25,062 nt of DNA from a bacterium (GTDB lineage Bacteria; Chloroflexota; Dormibacteria; UBA8260; Bog-877): assembly GCA_021791455.1 (NCBI GenBank), contig JAJYWM010000384.1, positions 1 to 25,062 on the forward strand, written 5' to 3'. Position 1 is the first letter of the stretch; the number at the start of each line of letters is the position of its first letter. Under the pieces are notes generated by a model. It worked only from the letters and a program-made list of their open reading frames with translations, was not told the origin of the DNA and ran no database searches. The position numbers were made by a program, and so were the translations under genes. Below are positions 7,460 to 14,688 of the stretch, piece after piece.

Positions 7460-7969
7460 TCAGCTCCTGGCGTTGAAACGCTTCAGCCAGGCCTCGGTGT
7501 CGCGGCTGGACGGTGACGGCTTCTCCGAAGCGGCCCCGTGCGGTCGGGGTGTCGCCTGAGGATTGGGCCGTCCCGGCTCGAGAAGGCGGAGGAGTTCCAG
7601 GGCTCCCATGGTTGTCGCACCCAGGGCCCGCGCGGCATCCCGCAGGGCTCGATCACTGGTCACCAAGGCAATTCCCCCGGACTTGCCTCGGTGGGCGATC
7701 AGCTCCAGGATCCGGTCGTCCGCGCTCTTGCCGACGTTGGGGTGGAGCACCAGCGTTCCGCGCGCGCTGGTGGGGCCGCCCGGGCTGGGCGGTCCGTCGA
7801 AGACCAGTACCACTTCCCTGTGCAGCGCCATCAGCCTCGACTCCAGGATGGCCGCGTGGAGAACCGTCTGCGCGCGCGCGAACTCCTGCCGCAGCATGTA
7901 TGGTCGGCTCTTGGGCCATGCCCATATGACATTGGTCCCGTCGACGACCAGCAGGGTGGCCGGGCGCAT
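7460..7969 (-). CDS. NYN/YacP-like PIN-fold ribonuclease
   Basis: 169 residues resembling the YacP (Rae1-like) branch of NYN nucleases, which cut RNA using metal ions held by conserved acids. The expected acids are in place: Asp10 in LLVVDGTNVIWAW, Asp58 in VLVFDGPP, Asp84-Asp85 in KSADDRILELI and Asp106 in ALVTSDRALRDAARALGA. The C-terminal 40 residues are proline- and basic-rich and probably unstructured. The gene begins six bases after the end of the upstream ADP-ribosylglycohydrolase-like gene, so the two share a transcript. It ends 14 bases from the convergent mutase gene. The RNA target cannot be inferred. Confidence 0.85.
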   Translation of the reverse strand: MRPATLLVVDGTNVIWAWPKSRPYMLRQEFARAQTVLHAAILESRLMALHREVVLVFDGPPSPGGPTSARGTLVLHPNVGKSADDRILELIAHRGKSGGIALVTSDRALRDAARALGATTMGALELLRLLEPGRPNPQATPRPHGAASEKPSPSSRDTEAWLKRFNARS

Positions 7970-7975
7970 CGCCGC

Positions 7976-8836
7976 CTAGGTCCTGGTGGTCCGAGCGAGG
8001 GGGGGCAGGGGGTCCTGGCGGTGATCCAGGGCGTGAGCCAACAGCCCACCCGCCTGCGACTCGGCCAGCGACTCCAGGCGGGGTTGGAGCTTGCCACGAA
8101 CCGAGCCCGCACCGAACCTGGCACCGGCCAGCGCACCTGTCAGAACGAGCGCCTGATCTCCGGGAAGTGTCCTCGAGGCGGCTTGCGCAATCGCTTCGTC
8201 CCAGCTCTGTGCCGTGCTCAGGGAGTGGACCGCCGCCTGGACGACTGCCGCGGCATCCTCTCCGCCAGGGACCGCCTGCCCGAACTCGAGAGGACGCAGG
8301 GTCCGAATCACGGACTCGGGGGCGTCCTCTCGCAGAGCCTGAGTGGTGCGGGCCAGGCTGAGCTCCAGGTCGCCGTTGATGAGCAGATCCTGGGCGAGGC
8401 GCGCCACGGCGAAGCCCAAGAGTAAGGAGACCGGGTCTCGATGGGTCGTCATCACAGCCCTTCTCGTCCATGTCCGCAACATCAAACCCCGGCCGATCGT
8501 GGCGACGGCGATGGGCAGCGAACGAAGCAGAGGCGGATCAACGGTCGGTCTGAGACAGGTGCTGGCAGCCATCTGCAGCGCCATTCCCGGTCCACGACCG
8601 GATCTGCGCAGGCCCAGGACCACGGCCGTTTGGGAGGGCTGTTCACCACCACTGGGCGGCAGGCATCTCAACCAGGCGGTCACCAAATCCTCCGCGCCGA
8701 TGGTCCCGGTTTTCAAGATCGTGTCGACCACGCCCGGGATCAGGAGGGGTTCGATCTTCAGGGCATCGGATGGGCGCTGGGACATTGCCCTGCCGAGTTC
8801 CAAACCCAGACACAGCCCGATGGCCCGGTCTGCCAT
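7976..8836 (-). CDS. ADP-ribosylglycohydrolase (DraG/ARH)-like protein lacking metal-site acids
   Basis: 286 residues from the ATG at 8836, which has GAGGAG just upstream on this strand; the frame is open to 8938, but the extra residues are not family-like. The ARH outline is recognisable: RAIGLCLGLELGRAM at the N-terminus, a middle segment LRSLPIAVAT followed by TTHRDPVSLLLGFAVARLA, and the C-terminal GDQALVLTGALAGARFGAGS. ARH enzymes remove ADP-ribose from proteins using two Mg ions bound by an N-terminal T-D-D-T and a C-terminal G-G-D-T-D-T. Here the first motif is absent and the second reads P-G-D-Q-A-L, so catalysis is doubtful. It may be a binding or structural relative. It is the first gene of an operon with the NYN nuclease. 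Confidence 0.7.
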   Translation of the reverse strand: MADRAIGLCLGLELGRAMSQRPSDALKIEPLLIPGVVDTILKTGTIGAEDLVTAWLRCLPPSGGEQPSQTAVVLGLRRSGRGPGMALQMAASTCLRPTVDPPLLRSLPIAVATIGRGLMLRTWTRRAVMTTHRDPVSLLLGFAVARLAQDLLINGDLELSLARTTQALREDAPESVIRTLRPLEFGQAVPGGEDAAAVVQAAVHSLSTAQSWDEAIAQAASRTLPGDQALVLTGALAGARFGAGSVRGKLQPRLESLAESQAGGLLAHALDHRQDPLPPLARTTRT

Positions 8837-9082
8837 CGTCTCCTCAGGCGGAAGGGATGTAATCACCAGACGATTATTGACCGCCGGGCGGGACGGGGGC
8901 GTGAAGCATTGCGGCTGCGAGAGAGATTGAGCCGCCACTCGACCGGAGCGGACCCCTACCCGGGTGCCGTCTTGTCAACCACACTCGCTGCCCACGAGCT
9001 CGAGGTAGGGTGCAGACCTACCCGGCTCGCCGCCGGGTGGGTCGCGGTGCGGGCGACGCCACCCGGGTCGGCTAGATCACGC
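8837..9082. other. Divergent intergenic region with ACCCGGGT palindromes and a hairpin
   Basis: This is the non-coding gap between the ARH-like gene (-) and the sugar operon promoter (+). It holds two copies of the palindrome ACCCGGGT (8958-8965 and 9061-9068) and, between them, an inverted repeat with arms ACCCGGC (9020-9026) and GCCGGGT (9032-9038). These related elements could be sites for one regulator, but G+C-rich palindromes are common in such genomes. TTGACA also occurs on the minus strand at about 8973-8978 without a good -10 box. Confidence 0.4.
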
Positions 9083-9111
9083 TTGACAAGTTGTGCGCCA
9101 CAACTTATGCT
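9083..9111 (+). promoter_or_regulatory. Strong sigma70-type promoter of the sugar ABC operon
   Basis: TTGACA (9083-9088) and TATGCT (9106-9111) are separated by exactly 17 bases, the best housekeeping promoter in the window. Transcription should begin near 9118, leaving a leader of roughly 190 bases before the ATG at 9311. The whole spacer is occupied by a palindrome (see the operator entry), so a bound repressor would block polymerase directly. Confidence 0.85.
9088..9106. promoter_or_regulatory. Perfect palindromic operator in the promoter spacer, probable ROK repressor site
   Basis: AAGTTGTGCGCCACAACTT has perfect 8-bp arms AAGTTGTG and CACAACTT around a CGC centre. It overlaps the last base of the -35 box and the first base of the -10 box. 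TTGT...ACAA half-sites resemble known XylR/ROK operators, which have AGTTTGTT...AACAAACT arms. The ROK gene at 13094 is the only DNA-binding regulator beside the operon. No second copy was seen in the window. Confidence 0.75.
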
Positions 9112-9138
9112 GCCGCGGATCGCTGGCTGCGGAGCCGT

Positions 9139-9189
9139 CCCGGCCAGGGGTGCGGCGGTCTCGGCAGGGGCAGATCGCCCCTGGCCGGG
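9139..9189 (+). promoter_or_regulatory. Perfect 12-bp hairpin in the 5' leader of the sugar operon
   Basis: The arms CCCGGCCAGGGG (9139-9150) and CCCCTGGCCGGG (9178-9189) pair perfectly across a 27-base loop, about 20 bases after the predicted transcript start. No T-run follows, so this is not an ordinary terminator. It could stabilise the mRNA 5' end or be part of a leader control element. Confidence 0.65.
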
Positions 9190-9310
9190 CCAGCGGTGGC
9201 AGGTGGAGGCAGCAGGAGGGTAGGGCCCGGCAGCAAGTACTCGGAGGGTAGTTGAGGCGCACGAACGGCGGCAGACACTCGAAATTTGCAGAAGTCTGGA
9301 GGGACTCGAA

Positions 9311-10600
9311 ATGGCAGTAGGCGGCGGCACGGCAAGAGGCAGCACCAGCGCCTCGGAAAGGCGTTTCTACCACGTCAAGCGCACCGGTTGGGCGGGCTTG
9401 ATCGCGGCCGTGGCCCTGGTGGCCGCAGCCTGTGGCTCGACCGCATCCACGGGCAAGACTTCGTCGAGTGGGGTGAAGGTGCCCAACATATCGGTCAAGT
9501 CCTTCAACCTCAGCTTCTCCACGATGTCCGAGCTGAAGGGGTTGGAGAAGGCTGGCAAGGGGCTGGTGGGAGCGATCCTGCCCGACACCACCTCGTCCAC
9601 ACGCTACACCGAGTTCGACGCCCCCTACCTCAAGGAGGCATTCCAGAAGGCCGGGTACCCCGCCTCTGACTTCAACATCACCAACGCCCAGGGAAGTGAC
9701 GCGACCGAGCTTTCGATGGCCGAGTCGGATATAACCAGAGGGGCTAAGGTGCTGATCATGGACCCCCTGGATGGGACCGTGGCCAGTGAGATCCAGGCCT
9801 ACGCCTCCTCGCACGGGGTCGCTCTGATCAGCTACGACCGGGCCACCTTTGCGGGCACCAACACCTACTACGTCAGCTTCAACAACTTCAAGGTCGGACA
9901 GTTGATCGGTCAGGGATTCGAGGCCTGCGTGACCAAGTGGGGCGTCAAGAGCCCGCAGGTCTGGGAGGTCGACGGAGGCGAGAACAGCGACCCCAACGCG
10001 ATCTCGTTCGCGCAGGGCTACAACTCGGTTATCTGGGGAACCAAGACCACTCCGCTGACCCCGCCCAAGACCAACAGCCTCGGTTACAACTTGGTCGGCG
10101 ACCAGATCACCCTCAACTGGGACGTGGCGACCGCGGGCACCAACTTCGCTCAGGCTCTGACCGCTCACCCCAACATCAATGCGGTGGTGGTAGCCAACGA
10201 CGAGATGAACGCCAACGTTGTCCAGGACCTCAAGAACAAGGGCGTTAAGCCGTTCACGATCCCCACCACCGGCCAGGACGCGACCCTGGTGGGAGCGGAG
10301 AACATTCTCGACGGCTACCAGTGCGGGACCGTCTACAAGCCGATCTACCTCGAGGCTCAGGACGCGGTTGCCCTGGCCACCATCCTGCGGGCGGGCAAGA
10401 CCCCGCCTGCGGCACTGGTCAACTCGACCACGGTCGACCCCGCCAGCTCCAGCATCACCGAGCCAGCTTCCCTGCTGACCCCGGAGTGGGTGACTCCCTC
10501 GAACATGGAGTCAACCCTGATCAAGGACCAGTTCATCCCCGCGAGCCAGCTCTGTTCGGCGGTTGGCCAGAGCGTTTGTAGCAAGTACGGTATTAGCTGA
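9311..10600 (+). CDS. xylF: Sugar ABC transporter substrate-binding lipoprotein, xylose (XylF) type
   Basis: 429 residues. The N-terminus has a basic region, a hydrophobic stretch (about 29-40) and a lipobox ending V-A-A-A-C41, so the mature protein should be lipid-anchored at Cys41. The body is a periplasmic-binding-protein fold of the ribose/xylose class: VGAILPDTTSSTRYTEFDAPYLKEAF, then AKVLIMDPLDG, a central hinge (VSFNNFKVGQLIGQGF), NINAVVVANDEMN and TIPTTGQDATLVGAENILDGYQCGTVYKP. These blocks are typical of XylF, which delivers D-xylose to its membrane complex. GGAGG lies eight bases before ATG 9311. It is the first gene of an operon with an ATPase and a permease, under the promoter at 9083. 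Related pentoses or glucose are possible ligands. Confidence 0.9.
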   Translation: MAVGGGTARGSTSASERRFYHVKRTGWAGLIAAVALVAAACGSTASTGKTSSSGVKVPNISVKSFNLSFSTMSELKGLEKAGKGLVGAILPDTTSSTRYTEFDAPYLKEAFQKAGYPASDFNITNAQGSDATELSMAESDITRGAKVLIMDPLDGTVASEIQAYASSHGVALISYDRATFAGTNTYYVSFNNFKVGQLIGQGFEACVTKWGVKSPQVWEVDGGENSDPNAISFAQGYNSVIWGTKTTPLTPPKTNSLGYNLVGDQITLNWDVATAGTNFAQALTAHPNINAVVVANDEMNANVVQDLKNKGVKPFTIPTTGQDATLVGAENILDGYQCGTVYKPIYLEAQDAVALATILRAGKTPPAALVNSTTVDPASSSITEPASLLTPEWVTPSNMESTLIKDQFIPASQLCSAVGQSVCSKYGIS

Positions 10601-10625
10601 TCAGCCGTAGCTGACATTTCGGGAC

Positions 10626-10658
10626 CCCGGGGGCTGCGCCAGGTGGTCAGCCCCCGGG
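10626..10658 (+). promoter_or_regulatory. Intercistronic 11-bp hairpin between xylF-like and ATPase genes
   Basis: The arms CCCGGGGGCTG (10626-10636) and CAGCCCCCGGG (10648-10658) pair perfectly across an 11-base loop, in the 97-base gap after the binding-protein gene. There is no following T-run. In binding-protein-dependent operons such structures often protect the upstream mRNA from 3' exonucleases, giving more binding protein than ATPase and permease. That role is inferred here. Partial termination is the alternative. Confidence 0.75.
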
Positions 10659-10697
10659 TACCGATGGCGGAAGGTCTCAGGGAGAGGTAGGCATTCG

Positions 10698-11543
10698 ATG
10701 ATTCCCAGCTCTGGTTCAGGGGGACCTGCTCCCCTGTTGGCAGCTGATGGCATGACCGCCAGCAACAGCAGACAGGACGGTGTCCCTCTATTGCGACTTC
10801 ACGGCATCGACAAGCACTTCGGCCCGGTGCAGGCTCTGTACCAGGTGGATCTGGAACTGCCCAGTCAACAGGTGACGGCGCTTTGCGGTGACAACGGCGC
10901 CGGAAAGTCGGTGCTGACCCGGTGCATCGCTGGGATCCATCATCCCGAGCATGGCCAGATGTACTGGGAGGGACGCCAGGTTCACATCAACAGTCCCCGC
11001 GACGCGTCCGCCCTCGGGATAGAGGTCGTGTACCAAGATCTCGCCCTCGCCGACAATCTTGACATCGTGCAGAACATGTTCCTGGGCCGGGAGCGAATGC
11101 ACCGGTTCTTCCTCGACGAAGACGCTATGGAGCGCACCGCGGCGGAGACCCTGCAGGGGTTGGGGGTGACCACGGTGCGCTCGATCCGGCAGCCGGTCGG
11201 ATCCTTGTCAGGCGGACAGAGGCAGGCCGTTGCTGTTGCCAAGGCCGTGATGTGGAATTCGAAGCTCGTGGTGTTGGACGAGCCCACGGCGGCGCTCGGA
11301 GTGGTCCAGACCCGCATGGTCCTGGACCTGGTGAAGCGGCTCAAGGATCGCGGGCTGGCGGTTATGGTCATCACCCACAACCTAAATGACGTCTTTGAAG
11401 TGGCGGACCGGATCGCCGTGCTCCACCTGGGACACAAGGTGGCCGAGGGCCCGGCATCGGAATTCGATCGCCAGAGCGTGGTCGACTACATGACGACCGG
11501 TGGCTCGGATCGGCCGGCGGCCAAGCCCCGACCGCAACTCTAG
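10698..11543 (+). CDS. xylG: Sugar ABC transporter ATPase, single-domain XylG type
   Basis: 281 residues containing one ABC ATPase domain: Walker A GDNGAGKS (64-71), Q-loop VVYQDLALADN, signature LSGGQRQ, Walker B VVLDEPTAALG and switch histidine in VITHNLND. It powers sugar import with the neighbouring permease. Classical XylG/AraG ATPases have two fused ABC domains of about 500 residues; this one has a single domain and should act as a homodimer, like FrcA-type proteins. The first 28 residues lack homology, so ATG 10752 is an alternative to ATG 10698. The permease gene follows after 12 bases. Confidence 0.93.
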   Translation: MIPSSGSGGPAPLLAADGMTASNSRQDGVPLLRLHGIDKHFGPVQALYQVDLELPSQQVTALCGDNGAGKSVLTRCIAGIHHPEHGQMYWEGRQVHINSPRDASALGIEVVYQDLALADNLDIVQNMFLGRERMHRFFLDEDAMERTAAETLQGLGVTTVRSIRQPVGSLSGGQRQAVAVAKAVMWNSKLVVLDEPTAALGVVQTRMVLDLVKRLKDRGLAVMVITHNLNDVFEVADRIAVLHLGHKVAEGPASEFDRQSVVDYMTTGGSDRPAAKPRPQL

Positions 11544-11555
11544 GGGGGCGGCGAA

Positions 11556-12911
11556 ATGGCCAGGGTTGGAGATGACATGACTACGAAACCGAGCAGCGTT
11601 GCCCCCAGCGAACCTTCTGCGGCGGAGGGCCTGAGCTCCGCCGCGGTCGACGTGGTGCCCCCAGAGATTGTCGCCGAGAGTTTGGGTCAGTACCTCTCCG
11701 TCATGGGCCGGCGCATCGCCAACGGCAACACCGGGGCTCTGCCGGTCGTCCTTGCCCTGGTCGCGATCAGCATCGGGTTCGAGATCTGGACCCAGGGCCT
11801 GTTCCTCTCTCCCGGGAACCTGGTCAACCTCTTCATCGAGAGCATGGTGTTCATGACCCTGGGGATGGCGGAGATTTTTGTTTTGCTCCTTGGGGAGATC
11901 GATTTGTCGGCAGGGTACGTGCTGGCGGTCGGCGCCGGTATCGTGGCCCTGCTGGTGCAGAAGCCGGGCCCGAACTTCGCCTGGTGGCTGGCGATAATCA
12001 TCGCTCTGGTCTGCTGCGGGGTGACCGGAGCGGTCTGGGGCGCTCTGGTCTCCAGGCTGCATCTGCCATCCTTCGTGGTCACCCTGGCTGGCCTGCTCAT
12101 CATGTGGGGTGTGATGCTGGTCATCCTCGGCAATGCCGGAGATGTCTCCATCTCCAGCGCGATCCTGTCCAACCAGCACACCGTCTACGAGATCGTCAAT
12201 GGCAACATCCCCCCGCTTGCCGGCTGGATCAGCATGGTGATCGTGGCAGTCGTCCTGGGAGGGGTCATTTGGACCAGAGACGCAGGGCGCCGGAGCCGGG
12301 GCCTGGTTGCGCCCCCAGTGGGGGTGACGGCCGTAAAGGTGGGCTTCCTCGTGGTGGCAGGGGCGGTCGTGGTTGCCATCTGCAATGTCAACCGTGGCGA
12401 GGTGAGCTCTCCGGTGGAAGGGGTGCCCTATGTGGTGCCGGTCGTCTTCGCCGTGCTGATCCTATGGGTCATTCTCCTGCAGCGCACCAGGTTCGGCCGT
12501 TACGTGTATGCCATCGGCGGCAATCCGGACGCTGCCCGCCGTGCCGGCATCAGCCTGCCCGCGATCCGGACCTGGGCCTTCGTGTTGAGCGGAGTGACCG
12601 CCGGCTTTGCCGGAATCCTCTACCTCTCCTGGCAGGGGGGCACGTCGACCAACGTCAATGGGGGTCAGTACGTGCTCTACGGGGTCGCCGCGGCGGTCAT
12701 CGGAGGCACCAGCCTCTTCGGGGGCAGGGGCAAGATCGCCCAAGCCATTCTGGGCGGCCTCATCATCGGGGCGATCTACAACGGCCTGTACCTGCAGGGG
12801 GTGCAGGTCCAGTGGCAGCTGATTGCGACCGGCGTGGTGCTGGTGGCGGCGGTCCTGATCGACACTGTCTCCCGCCGGGGGAATCTGACCGGGAGTTCCG
12901 CGCGGATCTAA
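11556..12911 (+). CDS. xylH: Sugar ABC transporter permease, XylH type
   Basis: 451 residues with a soluble, alanine/serine-rich N-terminal 50 residues followed by about ten hydrophobic helices, the layout of the ribose/xylose permease family. Family markers are the LGEIDLSAGYVLAVGAG block, VVTLAGLLIMWGV, the cytosolic coupling segment FGRYVYAIGGNPDAARRAGI and the C-terminal TSLFGGRGKIAQAILGGLIIGAIYNGL. It forms the membrane channel of the importer as a dimer. ATG 11556 follows a G-rich stretch; ATG 11577 is an in-frame alternative. The gene ends 182 bases before the ROK regulator. Confidence 0.93.
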   Translation: MARVGDDMTTKPSSVAPSEPSAAEGLSSAAVDVVPPEIVAESLGQYLSVMGRRIANGNTGALPVVLALVAISIGFEIWTQGLFLSPGNLVNLFIESMVFMTLGMAEIFVLLLGEIDLSAGYVLAVGAGIVALLVQKPGPNFAWWLAIIIALVCCGVTGAVWGALVSRLHLPSFVVTLAGLLIMWGVMLVILGNAGDVSISSAILSNQHTVYEIVNGNIPPLAGWISMVIVAVVLGGVIWTRDAGRRSRGLVAPPVGVTAVKVGFLVVAGAVVVAICNVNRGEVSSPVEGVPYVVPVVFAVLILWVILLQRTRFGRYVYAIGGNPDAARRAGISLPAIRTWAFVLSGVTAGFAGILYLSWQGGTSTNVNGGQYVLYGVAAAVIGGTSLFGGRGKIAQAILGGLIIGAIYNGLYLQGVQVQWQLIATGVVLVAAVLIDTVSRRGNLTGSSARI

Positions 12912-13093
12912 ATGGCATGAACAGTGGTGCCCCGCCGACACGGTCAGAGCGGCTTGGGGATGGCGCGATGGGGACCCTGCCCGAGTCGCGCCCGTCCGGC
13001 GTCGACTTGGCGGGCCAGGGCGAGGGGGTTACCCTGGCGGCGACTGGTTTGGCACCGCTGCAGTCGCCCCATCCGAGACGGATCTGACCTTCC

Positions 13094-14458
13094 ATGGCCA
13101 GAACCGAACGAGGCGCAACTCAAGAGACGGTTAGGCGCCACAATCTGGCGACTCTGTTGGGCCATCTGCACCGCTACGGTCCGACCTCGCGGGCGCGGCT
13201 CACCAGGTTGCTCGGGCTCAACCGGGCGACCATCGGGGCGCTCGTGGACGAACTGGTGAGCCGGGGCCTGGTGCAGGAGGAGGCCGAGCCTGAGCGGGCT
13301 GCTCGAGGCCGGCCCTCGAAGGTCGTAGCCGCTCGGGCGGATCTCTGCCGCGTGCTTGCGGTGCAGGTCGGAGTGGACTCGGTAGAGGTCGCCTTGATGG
13401 GGCTCGGCGGGGTCACGTTGGCGCGGCGCAGGTCCGCGATCAGCAAGCCGGAGGACCGCACGGTCGCGAGGGTGGTGCATGCCATAGTCCGCCTCGGCGC
13501 CCGGTGCTTGGCAGACTCTCCGGGTGTGGTGGTTGGCGTCGGGGTCGCCGTCCCCGGGTCGGTCAGCCCCAGCGGAGGAGTCGTCAACTTCGCTCCCAAC
13601 CTGAGCTGGCGGCAGGTGCCGCTGGCGGGAATGCTGGCAGAACAACTCGGGGTGGGCCCCGTGGTTCGGATCGGTAATGACGCCAACCTTGGGGCCATGG
13701 CCGAGCACTCCCGGGGTGTTGGAATCCGCAGCAGTGATCTCATTTACCTCCACGCCGAGGTCGGGGTCGGTGGCGGGATCATCACCGGGGGCCAGCTTTT
13801 GGAGGGCGGGCGTGGCTATGCGGGAGAGGTTGGCCACATGCAGGTCAACCCGCTGGGGCTGCCCTGTCACTGCGGAGCCAGGGGATGTTGGGAGACCGAG
13901 GTGGGCGAAGACGCCCTGGTTCGCAGAGCCGGACTCGCGCCCAGCAGCCGACCGAAGGTGGAGCTGGTGCTCAAGCGGGCCCGGGCCAAGGACCCAGTAT
14001 CGATGGACGCTATCGATGCCACCGCACGCTGGATCAGCGTCGGGCTGGTCAACATGGTGAGCACCCTGGACCCGGAGATGGTGATACTCGGAGGGTTGTT
14101 CGAGGAGATCCTGGAACTGGCGGGCCCGACGCTTGTCTCCCATCTCGGGCAGACGTCGCGGTACTCTCATCCCGAAGGGGTTGCCCTTTTGCGACCGAAG
14201 TTCGGCCGAAGCTCGGTGCTTGTGGGAGCGGCCGAGCTCGGGTTTCAGCGGGTCCTCAACGACCCCACCATCATGCCCTCCGTGCTCGATGTGGCCGTCT
14301 CAGCCCATCGCGGCGCGGGAGGGGTGAGAGAAGCAAGAGACGGGGTCGCGCCAAGGCGGTTGGCTCCCTCCAGACAGCGGAATATGCGGGCGACCACCGC
14401 CACGGGCTTGGCATCCACGATCTCGGCCGTCGCGGACGACAGCCTCGCCAATGTCTGA
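13094..14458 (+). CDS. ROK-family transcriptional regulator (XylR/NagC type)
   Basis: 454 residues. An N-terminal winged helix-turn-helix (about 12-75; TSRARLTRLLGLNRATIGALVDELVSRGLV) is followed by a sugar-kinase-like ROK domain with VGVGVAVPGSV, NDANLGAMAEH, GVGGGI and the ROK signature GEVGHMQVNPLGLPCHCGARGCWET. The CHCGARGC cysteines bind structural zinc in the family. Such proteins repress sugar genes until they bind the sugar. Its place after the xylose-type transporter and the palindrome in that operon's promoter argue that it is the local repressor. The ROK core ends near residue 391; 63 further residues form an unusual arginine- and alanine-rich tail. No ribosome site precedes ATG 13094. 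Confidence 0.93.
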   Translation: MARTERGATQETVRRHNLATLLGHLHRYGPTSRARLTRLLGLNRATIGALVDELVSRGLVQEEAEPERAARGRPSKVVAARADLCRVLAVQVGVDSVEVALMGLGGVTLARRRSAISKPEDRTVARVVHAIVRLGARCLADSPGVVVGVGVAVPGSVSPSGGVVNFAPNLSWRQVPLAGMLAEQLGVGPVVRIGNDANLGAMAEHSRGVGIRSSDLIYLHAEVGVGGGIITGGQLLEGGRGYAGEVGHMQVNPLGLPCHCGARGCWETEVGEDALVRRAGLAPSSRPKVELVLKRARAKDPVSMDAIDATARWISVGLVNMVSTLDPEMVILGGLFEEILELAGPTLVSHLGQTSRYSHPEGVALLRPKFGRSSVLVGAAELGFQRVLNDPTIMPSVLDVAVSAHRGAGGVREARDGVAPRRLAPSRQRNMRATTATGLASTISAVADDSLANV

Positions 14459-14688
14459 ACTCGGCAGCGCCTGGTTGAGAACCCGCGGGGCCGGCGCGAT
14501 GCCCGCCGCGAGCCGCAGGGGCCTCAGACGCAATCGACGGGAGCCCAGTGGTCGTGAGCGATTGGGAGAGCTGAGCAATTGCGCCGAGGTTTGCGGGCCA
14601 GTTGTCTCAGCCAAGCCAGCGGGAGAGCAAGCGCATCTGTTACAGGATGGCGTTGCCATAGGAGCCGTCACCTTTGAGCGAAACAGCC

